Source: Melanocharis versteri (taxonomy: Eukaryota > Chordata > Aves > Passeriformes > Melanocharitidae). Taken from it: 64,000 nt of DNA. The stretch is taken from contig VZTG01010172.1 in assembly GCA_013397845.1 (NCBI GenBank), positions 135,940 to 199,939 on the forward strand, given 5' to 3'. A program made the translations under genes and the position numbers. A model generated the notes under the pieces. It searched no databases. It was not told the origin of the DNA and saw only the letters and a list, made by a program, of their open reading frames with translations. Shown here piece after piece: positions 10,180 through 23,110 of the stretch (position 1 is the stretch's first letter; every line of letters starts with the position of its first letter).

Positions 10180-13100
10180 GGAGTGACCCATGTTCAGGCC
10201 ACTCCAACACGTCCCCTAATAATATTTTACAAGCCTGAGCCATCTGTGTGTGATGAGATCAGAAGTAAGGAAGTCTGTAGTTGCCAAGAGAATTTTAGCA
10301 AGCAGAATTGTACAACTACAAAGAAATCCTACAGCATCAACAAAGGAAGCTCAGAGAAATATTCATACTGAGCTCTTTCTGACTCTATTAATTGGAGACT
10401 GTTCTTGTAAAATTTTTAAGAGTTTGTTCTTCCTGTTGCACACCTAATTGTTATTGATTCTATTGTGAACCTTGCATACATTATTAGGAGTCTCCAAAAT
10501 GGCTAATCCCATATTTTGCAAAAGCAAGAAGATACTACTGCTGCATCTCTCGGCACTTGTAGGGGTAGCCAACCCCTACATCTTGGCTGCATCCCAGTGG
10601 TTTGGCTTCTTTCCCCGCACAAACACCACACACACGCACATGCCCAAAAGTACCCCAAAACAACAGACCCCCCGAGAATTCCCTATATTCTTCTGATCCA
10701 TTGACTTCTTCCCATGTGTGGACTTCACATCAGTGAGATGGGCTGTTACTTACGTCTTCCTTCTTTTACTTTGTGTAAGATGAACTTCACAAAAACAAGC
10801 AAGTACAAGGGACAGGCCTTTCAAAAGCTCTCAGCGTCAGTTTTACTCTTCTCCCTTTGAACACAACCAGGACTTGACTTAACTGGAGGTGGAATTAAGC
10901 CCACATTGAGCATTTTCAACACTTGCAGTCATAGAAGAATTTATAATCCTGCAAAAGGAATTCTGAAGTTCTTCAAAGGATATGAATCTTTGGCTCTCAA
11001 GAATGGTTCTGATTCTGGAACAGAAAGTCCCTTGAGCTGCTTTCTTGGTTACTATGGGTTAAGTTCAATTAGGCTTTCTGCTGGTTTGTTTTATTAGAAA
11101 ATGGTATTTATTTGACTGTGGTATGCTACCTAAAATTGTTATAATTTGTTTCTTTATTTCCATAAACATTTCTCTGTTTGTTTTGGAAGAGTGGTTACTT
11201 AAGAAAAAAAAAAATAACCAACAAAGTAAGCTTAAAAATATATTGCTTGTCTCCCATATCAAATTTTCTCTTGTAATCAGTGTATATAATTTTCCTATAG
11301 CACCAATCTAAACAAAAAAAGGCAAAAAAAAGAAAAGAGAGGGAAGAGAGACATGAGAATCTATTTTCAGGATGGCATATCAGACCACACGCACTTATGG
11401 AGTAGAATAGATTTGTTATTTTGGGCAGTACAGTGGAACTTATGAGAAGCTTTCTTTTTTTATACAAAGTTAGTTCAGAGTAGATTAAAGTTTATTTCAA
11501 ACTCAGCATATTTGACCTCAAGCATCATAAGAGTCATGTAGAATTGGCTCATGCTATTAAATTCCTACAGCGAACTCCATAATAATGATTAATTTCTTTC
11601 ATAAACTCTCTTCATAATTAATACAGGTTTCATTGTGGGCACTGCTATTCTCATATTGATTATCTCTACAATTTAGATTAGACTCGTAAAATGATGTCTT
11701 TGTTTACTCTGATGGCCAGACATTTATTTTACTCGGATAACTCTCATCATTTGCAAACTGGACTGGGGATATTGCTATCATAGAAATTACAGATATTTCA
11801 GACCTATTTCATACAAGAGCAGGGAGAATTTTTTGGCACCTGAGATTAATAATACTTTGGAGTTTTCGATGCTTCTCGCCTGAGAATCTGAGTTCTTTAT
11901 GAACAATTAATTAAGCTTTAAGACACCCTTCTGAAATAGGAAAGCATTAGTAGCCTCCTGCACTGGATAAACTCATATTTAGAGATGTTGACTGACTTAG
12001 TTCAAGTCACCTGTCAAGTTGTCTACATTCAAGTTGGATATATTTGCTGATTACCTATCTTATCCTTCAGTTCTGAGTTTTTCTCACCTGGCATGACAAT
12101 TTTTGAGGTGGCACAGTTCCTTCTGGCAAAAAATGCATTTTAAATTATAGTATCTGGGTATGCTTTAGCTACTTGAACAAGTGTAGACCTTTCTTGTTGC
12201 TTTTTTCTTTTCAAATATAATTTAATTTAATTTCTGAGAGTCTCTCATAAGCTACAGTTAAATCAGTAAACTTCTAAGACTCTCATAATCCCTTGTAAAG
12301 AAAAAACCCTAAACATGACTTCCACATTTCAGACAGACTTCAGGAGAAGCAGCTTTAAATTGGAAAAGCAGAAAACAGTGAATGATGGTGTGGAAAAGGT
12401 AAAGAGCCACAAATCAGATTTTGTAACATTACCCCATTCACTCTATGCAATGTTGTGCAACAGGTGAGCCTTTCTCTTGGTCAGTCTTGCGTATGTTAAC
12501 AATGTAAATCCACTTTATTGCAATATTAAAGGAAACCCTTCTCATATAACTGAGAGATCTCAAGGATGGGGGCAGTATATTTTGTTTAGCTCTGTTGCCC
12601 AGACCCCAGAAGGTCCTGAGCCCCATGGGAGCTGCTGAGCCCTGCTGGTTTTGTTAACTTCAGAGGGTGCTGGGGCGAAGTTGCAGTGACTGGCAGAAGT
12701 TAATCTTTGGAAAGCCTTGGAGACAAACAGGAATTCCATTTTTTGAGCTGAATTCAGCCATCCGGCTGTTGCCAAACATACAAGCAGAAGGAAATGTGGA
12801 TGTAAAAAGCAGCACGTATATACATATTAATGCTTCCAGTACAACATCCCCCATGCCTGAGGACAGTAAGTGCAACTGAGGACATAGTGAGGTTTACAAG
12901 AGTACCTCACATGTTGAGATGCTTTATAGTCCCCCCTGTGAATAGCCTAGCGAAAACCATATGTGAAATATAAATATACTGGGACTTAAAAATGGAGCTG
13001 CATTCCAGCCTTTTAAGTTAATTTTGTAACATGCTGCATCTGAGGGCTTAATGTGTGTTGTATCCAATGCTAGCTGAATACTGCAGGGCTTAATAAATGC

Positions 13101-14330
13101 AGTGTGTACTGGAGACACCAGAGGGTCTGATGGAAGACGTGAGAGGAGAAGATGGTGGAAATAGCACATTTTAGTGAAAGAACAAATCCAGTTTGAACCA
13201 ACTGCGTGCTTGCTTCCTTCAGTCCAAAGGCAACAATGAACTCCCGTTGTCATGCTGAGTCAGTTGGCAGCGACTCACTTTATCAGTCTCAAAATTGTCC
13301 GGCATTTCATCAGAACTAGATTACACAATGGGGTTTTTCCTTTTCCCCCTTTTTTTTTTCCCAATACACTTTTAATATTAATAGGCCCGTAAATCATCTG
13401 ACGTTAACATGTTTCCTCATTAACTTCTACTTTTTTAATTATAAGATTAATAGTCATACAACTTCCCAAAGAGGGGAATACAGTAATCCCAACTTGACTT
13501 GACATTCTCAAGGAAAAACTTTCTTAGTTATGTGATTCTCTCAGTTAAAAATAAGTTAAAGCCTTTTGTTACTTTCCACAGGATATTGGCATAGCTAACA
13601 TATGCTCACAATTGTTCAGCTGAGGTATGTGTTCTCTGTTGGGTGTGGAGAGAAAATCTGTATGTGGAAACAGCAGCCAATGTATCAAAGTTGATTTTTT
13701 CTCCCCAGCATGACTTTTTTGGGTTTTTTTCTGCAAAGGCCTATTGGAGAAAACACTCAAATGCAGTATATTACCCATTGAAACAGCACACAAAATGATG
13801 TGATGTATTTTATGGGCGTATTTATCCCTTGAACACAAAAAGACACATTACCTAAAATGCAAAGTGTGTGATTCTGTACTTAAGAACATCTTCACAGTCT
13901 CTCTCTTCTGTGAAAAAATTAGGTCCATGAGGCTTTATGTCTTACTCTGCATATTGGTGCACTTTACAAGATTCTTTGATTTTAGCACCTACGCTGTTAC
14001 ACAGTTTCAATGAAAGCAATATGAATAAACGAAATATGTGTAAAAAGTGATGCTGAGTTGGCTGGACAGCAATGCATCTGTTCTAAAATCCAGCATTTCT
14101 AAGTTCAGCCATCTTGTCTGCCCTAATTTAACATCTGTATTTTCCACCTGCATGATTAAATTAATTTTGTTCAATCAAATCCATTTTTTAATCACATATT
14201 TAGGGCAAAATACGTATCTTCATCTTTTAATCTTAAAATATTTTAGATACCTGGAATATGTTCAATGCCTGTCCTAATGTTGACGTCTTATCCTGGGTTT
14301 AATCCCATCCGTCTGTGCTTCGAATCCATT
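10180..14330. other. Non-coding interval, candidate regulatory DNA inside
   Basis: No open frame above about 110 codons and no recognisable domain. The interval includes a C/A-rich patch near 10,618-10,675, a TAAT-dense block listed separately (11,540-11,930), and further AT-rich stretches around 13,370-13,560. Consistent with intron or intergenic sequence. Confidence 0.65.
11540..11930. promoter_or_regulatory. TAAT/ATTA-dense block, candidate enhancer
   Basis: Within ~390 bp there are many homeodomain-type cores: clusters at about 11,580-11,592, 11,615-11,622, 11,660, 11,679, 11,846-11,853 and 11,906-11,914 (CAATTAATTAAG). A forkhead-like TGTTTAC lies near 11,701, and an ACAAT SOX-like core adjoins the last cluster. 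The base mix has few simple repeats. Such blocks are typical of conserved developmental enhancers, but conservation cannot be seen from one sequence, and AT-rich DNA produces these cores by chance. Confidence 0.3.
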
Positions 14331-14337
14331 CTGGTGG

Positions 14338-15540
14338 CTATGAAATGGAAAGCTTCCAAGAGTCTTTGAATAATTTTTTAATTTTGTTCTTCAGTCGTTC
14401 TAGTTCTTTGTTGTTAATTAGATCAAACCACATTTCCACTGAGGCTGTAACAGTAGTGTCATCAGCCTGTAATCTGTCAGGTCCCTCTGAAACCTCCTTC
14501 AACTGCTTTTGTAAATTTAGTACCTCTCTGTAAAGTTCCTTGCAGAGAAAAATGTGTGCTGTTTTTTGATCAAAGTCCTTCTTGTTCTCAGTGCAAATTT
14601 CAAGACACTTGTTGATGCAAACACAGAATCATGTGTTCCTGAGAGGAACACTGAGTGTCTCTGGGAGCCAGGGACGCTTTTTCACTCAGGTTACCCTTTT
14701 CCACTCAATTTATCCAGCCTGCTGGTGATAGCAGATTTGTCTTTAGGCTCTGTAGTACAGGTTTGGAAAAGTTTGGCTGGTACTTTTTCACTTAGTGTGG
14801 CTGAAATACAGCACTGAGCAGCCATATATCAGAAGCAGAAGAAATAGTTTTAAACATTCTTGTTTCAAATTTGTTTTTCTGTCTAACCAAATAGTAAAGA
14901 CATCTTTCTCATGTATTTCTCGTTGCTGGATGGTATCTTTAGTAACACTGCACCAATATCTGTGGTTTTCATTTTTTAATAGCAGCATACAAAGACATAC
15001 ATTTCATTGTCCGCAAGCTCGTGGCCATTAGGAAATCATTTGTCATGTTCAGATAGCCAACCTGCACTAATGTCACTATTTGATGCTGTTACTTTGTCTT
15101 TTATTATCCTCCTGTTTCTTCTCTTGGAGATTCTTGTAGTGGACAGCTGAATTTACAAGTCCCTAAAAGAAATGTTTCAATCATTGCTATCAATTGCTCC
15201 TTTTGTGTTCCACTGAAGGCAATATCATTAAGACAAAATAAGCATCTGTCTTGTTAAGCAGAGCTTTTCTTTACAGCATAATCAACTGGTAAGCTTATTT
15301 CTGGGTCTTCAAGACACAAAGGTGTCTAATGTTTAAGAGCATCTAGGAGGTTTGGAACAGAGATTTAAATCATCATTACAGCCACGTTTAATAATGATAA
15401 TGACAGCATTAAAACATCTCACTTTCAGGATCATCAAACTCATCAGAGTCCTGCTTCAGTAGTTTCACTTAAAAGAACATCTCATCTTGAAGAGTCTGCA
15501 AAAATGAATTGTCTGCATTTTTTGAGATGGATATGAAGTC
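14338..15540 (-). pseudogene. Decayed coding-like stretch, coiled-coil character, family not recognised
   Basis: On the minus strand, positions 14,628 to 14,338 form a 96-codon open frame without an initial methionine, ending in TAG. It is rich in K, E, L and Q and contains FLCKELYREVLNLQKQL and NNKELERLKNKIKKLF, heptad-like patterns of the kind seen in coiled coils. Further upstream, toward 15,540, shorter protein-like pieces appear in different frames, such as NSAVHYKNLQEKKQEDNK (about 15,155-15,090) and LLKQDSDEFDDPESEMF (about 15,460-15,410), broken by stops and frameshifts. This suggests a processed or unitary pseudogene of a long charged protein whose sense strand is minus. No poly(A) tract lies at its 3' side, which weakens the retrocopy reading. 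The parent gene is not identified. Confidence 0.4.
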
Positions 15541-15599
15541 ATCCTAACTTCTTGAACAATTTTGACAATGCTTACACTATACTGTTAAAGAATTATCTT

Positions 15600-16670
15600 G
15601 GGTTTTGTCACTTTGGTACATGCATACACTGTTTCTTTCTCCAACTTCTCTTGAAGTCAGATAAATGAATATTTTTGTGTGTGTTAGCCATTAAGTTCCA
15701 GTTTGTAACATTGGTATCTTTAATGTTAACAGTAGAGCAAGAAGCCTGCAGTCTGGATTTAACAGTTAGGATGGAAAACCTGGGTGAGAGCGCTGGCTTT
15801 TGTTAGACTTGTTATAGAATACTCAGATTACTTAATGGAAGATTTTAGATACTAGAAGTTTTGTATGTTCATGTTCAAAACTGGTTTTGTTTATTACTTT
15901 CTTTTTAGCATCATTTGAAAAATGATTCCATCAACTAGCAGCATATCTCTCCTCAGGCCCTGAAAGCATTATTCCCCATGTAAGTAGGAAGGCAAGAGTT
16001 TATGTTTTTCACTGTCTTTCAAGAGGGAGAGAACCGCTTTATTCATGTCACTTTCCTGTTGAGTCTTAGAATGTTTAAATTTCTCATTAGCAGATAGAAA
16101 TTAGAGCCTGATTTTTCAAGCATGACTTCTTCCTATTCTTTGTTATTTTCATGTAAACATTTCTAAGTGTCAGATCCTGAATAGTCAGCACTGGATTGTT
16201 CCTGTATCTGACATTGTAAATATAGGTAACATGACTCATGGACTCTTGGCAAAACTATATATAAGCAACCCCTGCAGCAAAATGTAATAACATCTTCCCT
16301 GGGTCTATTGTGAGGGGCTGAGCAGGCCATCTTTGGTCAAATGTATTTTTGCTCTTGAAACACCTCTAGTTTTTTCTGTCAGGACTCTGTCTCACCAATC
16401 ACATCTGTGTGAGTTTTGTTTTGGTGTTTAAATGGGAGGGCATGGGGAGCACCCCTCTAAAAGCCAGTGCAACTCAGATGCTTTCAGTTGCTGAAAAAAG
16501 GAAAATATGCTAATTTACCAGTACCATACAATTTGTGCTGCTTTTGTTCATATTTATCATATTTAGTGGTCCTCTATAGTTTATTGTGCTTTTAAGCCTC
16601 TGGGGATTTTTTTGTTTGTTTGTTTTTTCAGTCTGTCTCACAGCTACAAAGCAGTGTGCATGTATGTGCC
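15600..16670. other. Non-coding interval
   Basis: No supportable gene. Ordinary AT-leaning sequence. A T/G tract at 16,609-16,630 directly precedes the CR1 tail. Confidence 0.7.
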
Positions 16671-16677
16671 AGTAGTG

Positions 16678-16808
16678 TGCAAGGCCAGCTTGGGTGAGGC
16701 TTTGAACAACCTGGTCTAGTGAAAGATGTCCCTGCCCAAGGCAAGGGTTTGGAATTGGATGATCTTGAAGGTCCCTTCCAACCCAAACCATTCTATGATT
16801 CTATGATT
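16678..16808 (+). mobile_element. CR1 LINE, 3' end
   Basis: The typical avian CR1 3' untranslated end is present: GGCTTTGAACAACCTGGTCT (16,698-16,717), a GTCCCTGCCCAAGGCAAGGG segment, GATCTTGAAGGTCCCTTCCA (16,760-16,779), CCCAAACCATTCTATG, and finally two tandem ATTCTATG units. CR1 is the dominant LINE of birds, and most copies are 5'-truncated to a few hundred bases, as here. It has no poly(A) tail, as expected for CR1. This is the best taxonomic marker in the window and the youngest recognisable mobile element in it. Confidence 0.93.
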
Positions 16809-17834
16809 TCCCTCTCTGTGCAATCTCAGGTGTAGTTATCTTAAATGAAATCTAGCTATCAGTTTTACAGGTAACTATTTAAACTGTTTATTGATGTTTT
16901 CTCAAAGCTGGAAGTGCATCTGCTGCTTTAAGAGTGAGAAGGACGTATCGGGTACCGCAGGAAATTCCAAGAAGCTTTCTGTGGGTTGAGAGCGTGGCCA
17001 CAGTGGGAGAATGTGTGGAGTGGTAACTGTGTGGGATGGTTGGCTCTTTATCCATAAAGTCCTTCCTTGTCCCCACAGGGACGGTCAAGGGTCAGAACTC
17101 TGCTTAGGAATTCCCAGGACTTGATCTAGTCTTGAGTGTACGTGAAACAACCAAGGACTGAAAGGCTGGGTTAGCAGGGAGGAGTTGGAGAATGAAGGTG
17201 TGAAGAGGAGCAGGGTAAAAGCTGCAACTCAGCCAGGGTGTTTTAGTGTACTTTTTTAATCACATGCCACAATCCACTGCCCTTCCCAGAGGTATGCAGA
17301 TTTCCATGATAAGCCTAAAGATTGCTGGAGGAAATACATTTTTAGCCCAAGCAGTATTGCCTAGGAATTTTTTTTTGAGCAGAAGGATTTCAGTTCAAAG
17401 TAAAACCTGTGATGTTAGGGGTGCTTATGGCTTCTTGTAAAACACTCGAGTAATTTCTGGCCATTTAATTCTGACAAATGAGAAATTCATGGTACAATGT
17501 TTTACTTCCAGCTTTATGGTCTGCCTTTGCCACAGTCTTCAATCCACTTCCTAGTCTTTAATCTACACTTAATTTTTGCTGTTAGAAAACAAACTGGAAA
17601 CATCTTCTTTTACTCTAGTAGGAAGATTTTTTTATACTCCTTGAGGAGACTGAGATAACTTTATGCACTTTTCCCTTATTTTATTCCCCATTTTGCCTGT
17701 CTCGTTCCTTGATGGCTTTCATTCTTCGATCAATTCCACCAATTTTAATTGGAATTTTTTTTCCTGTCTTCTCTTGTGATAAAAAGATATTTTCAAGTAA
17801 TCTCTTTCTTTAGGCCCAGTGGTAAAAGGGCTGT

Positions 17835-17925
17835 CTTTGGGAATTTGGACATCTATTTTCCATTAAAATGAATGGAATGAAGTGTTAGTGTCTTGCAGGG
17901 ATTTGAACACCTTTGAGCTATTGTG
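17835..17925. repeat. Short palindromic repeat, sauropsid type
   Basis: TTCCATT (17,858-17,864) and AATGGAA (17,871-17,877) form a palindrome, flanked on the right by GTGTTAGTG and a GGATTTGAACACCTTTGAGCT segment. The order matches the same short palindromic family suspected at 9,425. Old and diverged, so the assignment is tentative. Confidence 0.4.
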
Positions 17926-19369
17926 AAGCAAGTATTCTCATTCCTCTGAAAGTGAACTCTTGTTGTAGGTAGGGATGGATAATCTTAAGCTTTGAGACCT
18001 GTGGATGGTGTTGTAACATGGGTGGGGATAAGTAAGTCAAATTTTTGGGTTTTATTTGTCTTGCACATAACTTTTCTCAGAGGAGTAGCCTGTAGTTATC
18101 CCAAGGAACTTCCAGCATAATTAAGTACCTAACACTAAAAATCCATAGGAATTGTTGCATCTTGTCTGCTTCAGAAAATGATGTAATTTATCACTTATCT
18201 TCATATTTTGAAGCAGGGGTCAGACTGAGTTGACTTTTAGCAGTATGGTGAACTGGTGCTTTTGTTCCCTGGTGGTTGACTTCTTGTGCTCCAAAATTAC
18301 AGCTTTAATTTAGGACGTAAAAAGCTTGTAGCCTGCTTGACTGTGAGGTTCTAATTAAAGATTGCATTAGATGTGAGCTGACACTTGTTTGTTTCCAGTC
18401 AGTCTCCTAATACAAGAATTCTTGGATGTGTCAAGCAGTGTTGACTCTGAAGACTATTGTCAGTCATTCAAATGTAGAAATTATTTACTGCTTTACTGTC
18501 TTTTTTTCTCAAGAAATAAGGCAGGAAAAAAAAGAGATAATCCTGTTATGTAGACCTTCAGCATTGTCACATTTTGATACTTGGAGCCCAGAGTACTGTT
18601 TATATTGAAACAGCAATCTGGGAGAGTAATGCCCCATACATTCTCTTCATTATAATCCTGTGGCTACTTTTCTCATACCTATTTTAAAGATGCTTACATG
18701 AGCTGCACATGGTACCTAAACAGGCAGTCCCAGCTCTCATGACTGAGAATAGCTGTGCTGTACCAGGTAGCCATTAACAGCTTAATCACAGTTTGCCCCC
18801 ATAATCCCATATCTGAGAATCCCCAGTGAATTTTTATGGTGCGTTGCAGCTTTCCTGCAGGAATCCCTAGGAATTTCAGGTTGAAACTCATTTGCTTACT
18901 CAGTTGGATGGATGTGTGATGTATAGCTCGATATTTATGTGGGATTTCTATCAGACGTGTTTTTCTTCCCTCACTTGGCGCCTGGCCCTCAAATGGTTTC
19001 CTGAAGCTGGTGAGAATTCCATTTAGCTGTAGTGGTAGTACCTTTGCTTCTAAAACAGAAAGCTTAAAGGTGTACTGGCATTTATGGTTCTAACATCTGT
19101 GATGTTATCACAGTGTGTTAAAAACAAATGTTGATGCATTCTGAGACTACAACAGAGACTACTTAAAGTCATATTTGTATCCTGATTTTTACCAATATTT
19201 TGTTGGCTTCAGGACAACTCAACAAATGGAACAGTAGGACAGCAAAGTACCAGTTAATATAAAGTTATCTTTATTCCAACTTCTGTTTATTTTGCTGAGT
19301 TTTTTTGTTGCATATTATCAAATGGTTTCACAATGTGACCTCTGACTTTGAAACAAAACAAATTAAATG

Positions 19370-19560
19370 TTAGTTAGTACTGATTAGTGCAATGTTAACA
19401 TTGATTCTTTATTTACTCAAAAATCAGGAAATTAACGTTCCTCTGACAAACTTAATTATGCCTAATTGCACAGATATTACAAAGGGGATCTCTCATTATA
19501 TAATCATAGATAATCCTGGTAGCAATACCAAATCTTACGGTCCTAGCTAATAATTGCAAA
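19370..19560. promoter_or_regulatory. AT-rich block with homeodomain-type cores
   Basis: Several TAAT/ATTA cores (for example AAATTAACG, CTTAATTATGCCTAATTGC, CTAATAATTGC) and a near-palindromic GTTAACATTG sit in ~190 bp. Candidate conserved non-coding element. The only evidence is motif density. Confidence 0.22.
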
Positions 19561-22500
19561 GAAAGTTATAGAAAAGGAGCCCTTTGGCCATAAAATAGGA
19601 TCTGACTTGGGCTCGCTACAAAGCCTGACTGAAGAGTAGCATTGAAGTTGGTACACTTTGTTTCTATTATATCATTTTGAAAATATTATGTCACCTTGTT
19701 CTGTATGTTCTAGTTCTGTAATGAAAGGCCCTTTTGTTCAAACACAGGCAAAATAAAAGAGTTGTTTGTCTATAGGATACCGAAGCTCATTTCTGTCAGA
19801 CTTAGACCACCACTAACCTCGCTAGATCTCCCAATTTTTGACAGGTTTGATTGAAAGAAAGGTTCTTATCTCTGTTCTTGTGTAAAAGAAGACCTGAGGC
19901 TTAATTTTCAGTTATTACAACTTTTTGCTTTCAGTTTCTTTGGCTTTAAATAATAAACTCTCTCATCCATTCCTTTCAAAATGAACTTCAATTAATACTT
20001 CAGGAAAAGAAATGCACCTCTAAATGTGTCCTTTAAAACAGCTGTGCTAAGTGTGTTCACTTTATCAAAAAATATCTTCCTTTAGGCTAAAACTAAAGGA
20101 CTAATTGGTACCAGTCTAGTTTTCCTAACAGAACTTAGCTTATACAAAGTAAAAAGAAAAATATTGAGACCAGGACATTTCTTTATTACATCTAGTGCAC
20201 CTTGGTCCTTTATTCTTCAGAAACATCTTTGATTAAATGTTTCGAAGCCGATGAATCTTGCCCACATACACGCAAAAATAATCCTGAGGTGGTCTACACG
20301 TAATCAAGGTTTGTGAACATGAAACTTTTATACTTAATGCTGGTGGCATTGCTGTTAGTAAAAAGGTGACATCCTTACTAGTGTTTCCTGTGCGTTTGAC
20401 ACAGGGCTCAGCAGTTAAGTTTGTTGTTGGAGTGGGCTTCTGAGGCTATCAAAGATAAAGTTTTGCTTGATGTTTTACTCATACTCACTTCCACTGCTTT
20501 ACTGAAGGGTCCCACAATATTTAGTTAGCCCTGAAACAGAATCAGGCACTTCCTTATACTCACAGGTCAGAGCCACTTGGCCTAAATGCCCCCAAGTCCA
20601 CGGGATTTATGTTTTCTGTTAGCTGGCAGAGGGATTTTAGGGGCACATATCCAGAAACACTAAGCACAGGGACTTAGCAGGAATTTGGGCCAGCTGAAAC
20701 TAGGTCCTACGGTGAAATTTTGGGCTAAACTGCTTCAAACGGAGGAACAAGTCTAAGAGGTTTGAGCGAAAGTCCAGCCTTTTCAGTAACGTACAACTTC
20801 AGTTTGCCTGGTAAATGCATTGGTTTACCCTTGCCTAGAATACATGGAGAAAAATCTCATGGAGGAACCTTCTCACAATGACTGTGTTTGAGGAAAATAA
20901 TCCTACATCCACTGAAGGGATGTCGTGGTGCAGTACTAGATGAATAATTGCTTCTTTCAAATATTACAGCATTATTGTACATACTATGATTTTTTTTTGG
21001 TCATATATCCTTGGCTTTAAGAAAATACATAAAGAAATTTCTAGTTTTAATAACTGCATTAAAAAGATTTGAAAATACTTCTGATCGTAATACAGATTTC
21101 AAAAAAAATCCTTGGCTTTTACGATAGTCACATACCTTTTAGAGCCTACTGAAGAGTTTTTGGATGTTTGAAGTTTCAACACTTTTTGTCTCTTTTCTGT
21201 AGAGGAGGTTTTTGTCCACTTCTTGTATAGTCAATAAAAGTTCAAGTATGAAATTTCCATCTTTATACATCTGATACACTTACACTGCATTTTGGTTTTT
21301 ATTTTTCCAGAAATGGCTATTCATTTGGGGGGCAGTATCCTCAGATGTGATATTCTAAACTGGGAGATAATTACCTCTTGAATGAGTAGCATCTTTGAAA
21401 ATGCTGACATAAATATTTTCCAGGTAGAATGGATTCACGCTGATAGGCTTATGAAAATATTCAGTTGCACCCAGAGGGTAAAATAAAAGCTTCCAAAATA
21501 TTGCTAGTGATGCGTCTCACTTTTTCCCCACCATCTAGATCAGATCTTCATTCATGATAAACTTAGCACATCTCAACTGCTACGACAATCACTAGAGTTG
21601 CAAAAGTTTGGGTTGGTTTGTTGGCTATTTTTCCCCCTACTATTTAAACAGAGTAAAAGTAGATGCATTGGCCACCTCGAGCTTCAGAATTTTCACTGTG
21701 GTTCATGTCTGAAATCATTATGACAGCAATCAAATCCTCTGCATGCTCCTTAACTTTCTGTGGCAAAAATAAAAATCTTTGATAGTCCTCCTGGTTATCT
21801 GGCAGAAGGGAGTGATGAATGTGCATCCTGATTAGTTTGCTACCAAAGCTTCTTTCAGGTGGTAAAACCACTTTTTACTATTTGTTGTTCAGTTTGGGAT
21901 GGATTCAGTGTGGATTTTCATAAGTAATTAATCAAATTTCTAGTCCTTAAATGTTGGCTGAACCGCAGCATGTCTCTATAGTGGAATCAGAGGTGACCTT
22001 TGGGAACCATATAGTTATATAATAGCGGGTGCACCATACAATGCAGTGGGCTATGTAACAAGATCTGACTTCATTGTAACTCCACAGCTTGCATGAGGGC
22101 CTGGCACGTTAGCTCAACAGCTAAATTGGTCACTAATGGCCTGCCCATGCAAATAAAGATAATATCCCAGCACCCTGTAAGTGGAGAGGATGAACATATT
22201 TGTATAGCCAAGGCTACTCATAACTGCACCTTGTTAGGAGTTAAATAATTGCAACACAATCTACACATCCAGGACAGAAAGCTGATAACACATGGACATC
22301 CCAAGTTCGTGTGTGTGTATGTCTGAGGGCTTTTTGTATGGTTTTGGTTTTTGAATTGGAAAGTGGTATGTTGGTATGATACTGGTCTTCTGGAGTTGAT
22401 GAAGACTCTCAGTCCCTGTAGGTGGTGATTGATACACACCAGTGTTGACGAGTATAAAAGCAAAGGATTGGCCTTGCTGGGACAAAATTTGTTATGTTGT

Positions 22501-22944
22501 GAGATCTCACTCTCAGAATTTACTGATGTAGCAGTAACATTTACCCAACACAGTACCAGAGAAATGTATGACATGGGATGATTATGCAACAGAAAAACCA
22601 TTTTGCAGCCTCAGTGCAACGTGGCCTAGGGGAACAGTCACTGTGCAAAGTGCTCCTCCACTGAAGTACAGGTAGAGTCATCACAAAGGAAAGTGGGTAC
22701 TTGGTACACACTACTTGGCACACAGATTTGCACAAATCTACTTAAACTGTTGGAGACATGTCAGCTTTGCATCTGTTTTATTATTCAGGACATTCTGAGA
22801 TTAAAAAAACCCAGAACAAACAACAATAGAAAAGCCAGTTCTGGTTCAGTAAGTGCATCCCAGTCTTGCCAATCCGTTGGGCTGTCTGAGAGACTGATCC
22901 ATAGAGGCAACATAGCCTGAACTTCTGATCAGGAAAGGCCAACA

Positions 22945-23110
22945 CCCCAATCTCACTTTCTGGTCTCAACAGGGTGATTAACTCTTTCTATTTATTCTTT
23001 TGCTGTCTGTAAAAGGAGAATGACAGTAGTTTAGTTGCCAAAGGAAGTTGTGAGATTTGATTTGTTTATGATTACATGCACCTGAACTATGGTATGATGG
23101 ATCAAAGTCG
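22945..23110 (+). mobile_element. MIR SINE fragment
   Basis: Forward MIR order can be traced: GGTGATTAACTCTTTCTATTT, then TGCTGTCTGTAAAAGGAGAATGACAG (consensus CATCTGTAAAATGGGGATAATA), then AAGTTGTGAGATTTGATTTG (consensus GTTGTGAGGATTAAATGAG). Diverged. Confidence 0.5.

Larger units (their letters stand above)
16810..22940. other. Non-coding interval, no gene seen
   Basis: No open frame with convincing protein character. Contains a palindromic repeat at 17,835-17,925, an AT-rich block at 19,370-19,560 (listed separately) and otherwise unremarkable sequence. A stretch near 22,095-22,150 has a vague tRNA-like GCACGTTAGCTCAACAG, but no box B follows. Confidence 0.65.

Noticed and set aside
22095..22150. 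tRNA-like sequence with a GTTAGCTCAACAG box A resemblance
   Set aside because: No box B (GGTTCRANNCC) at the right distance and no cloverleaf stems can be drawn.
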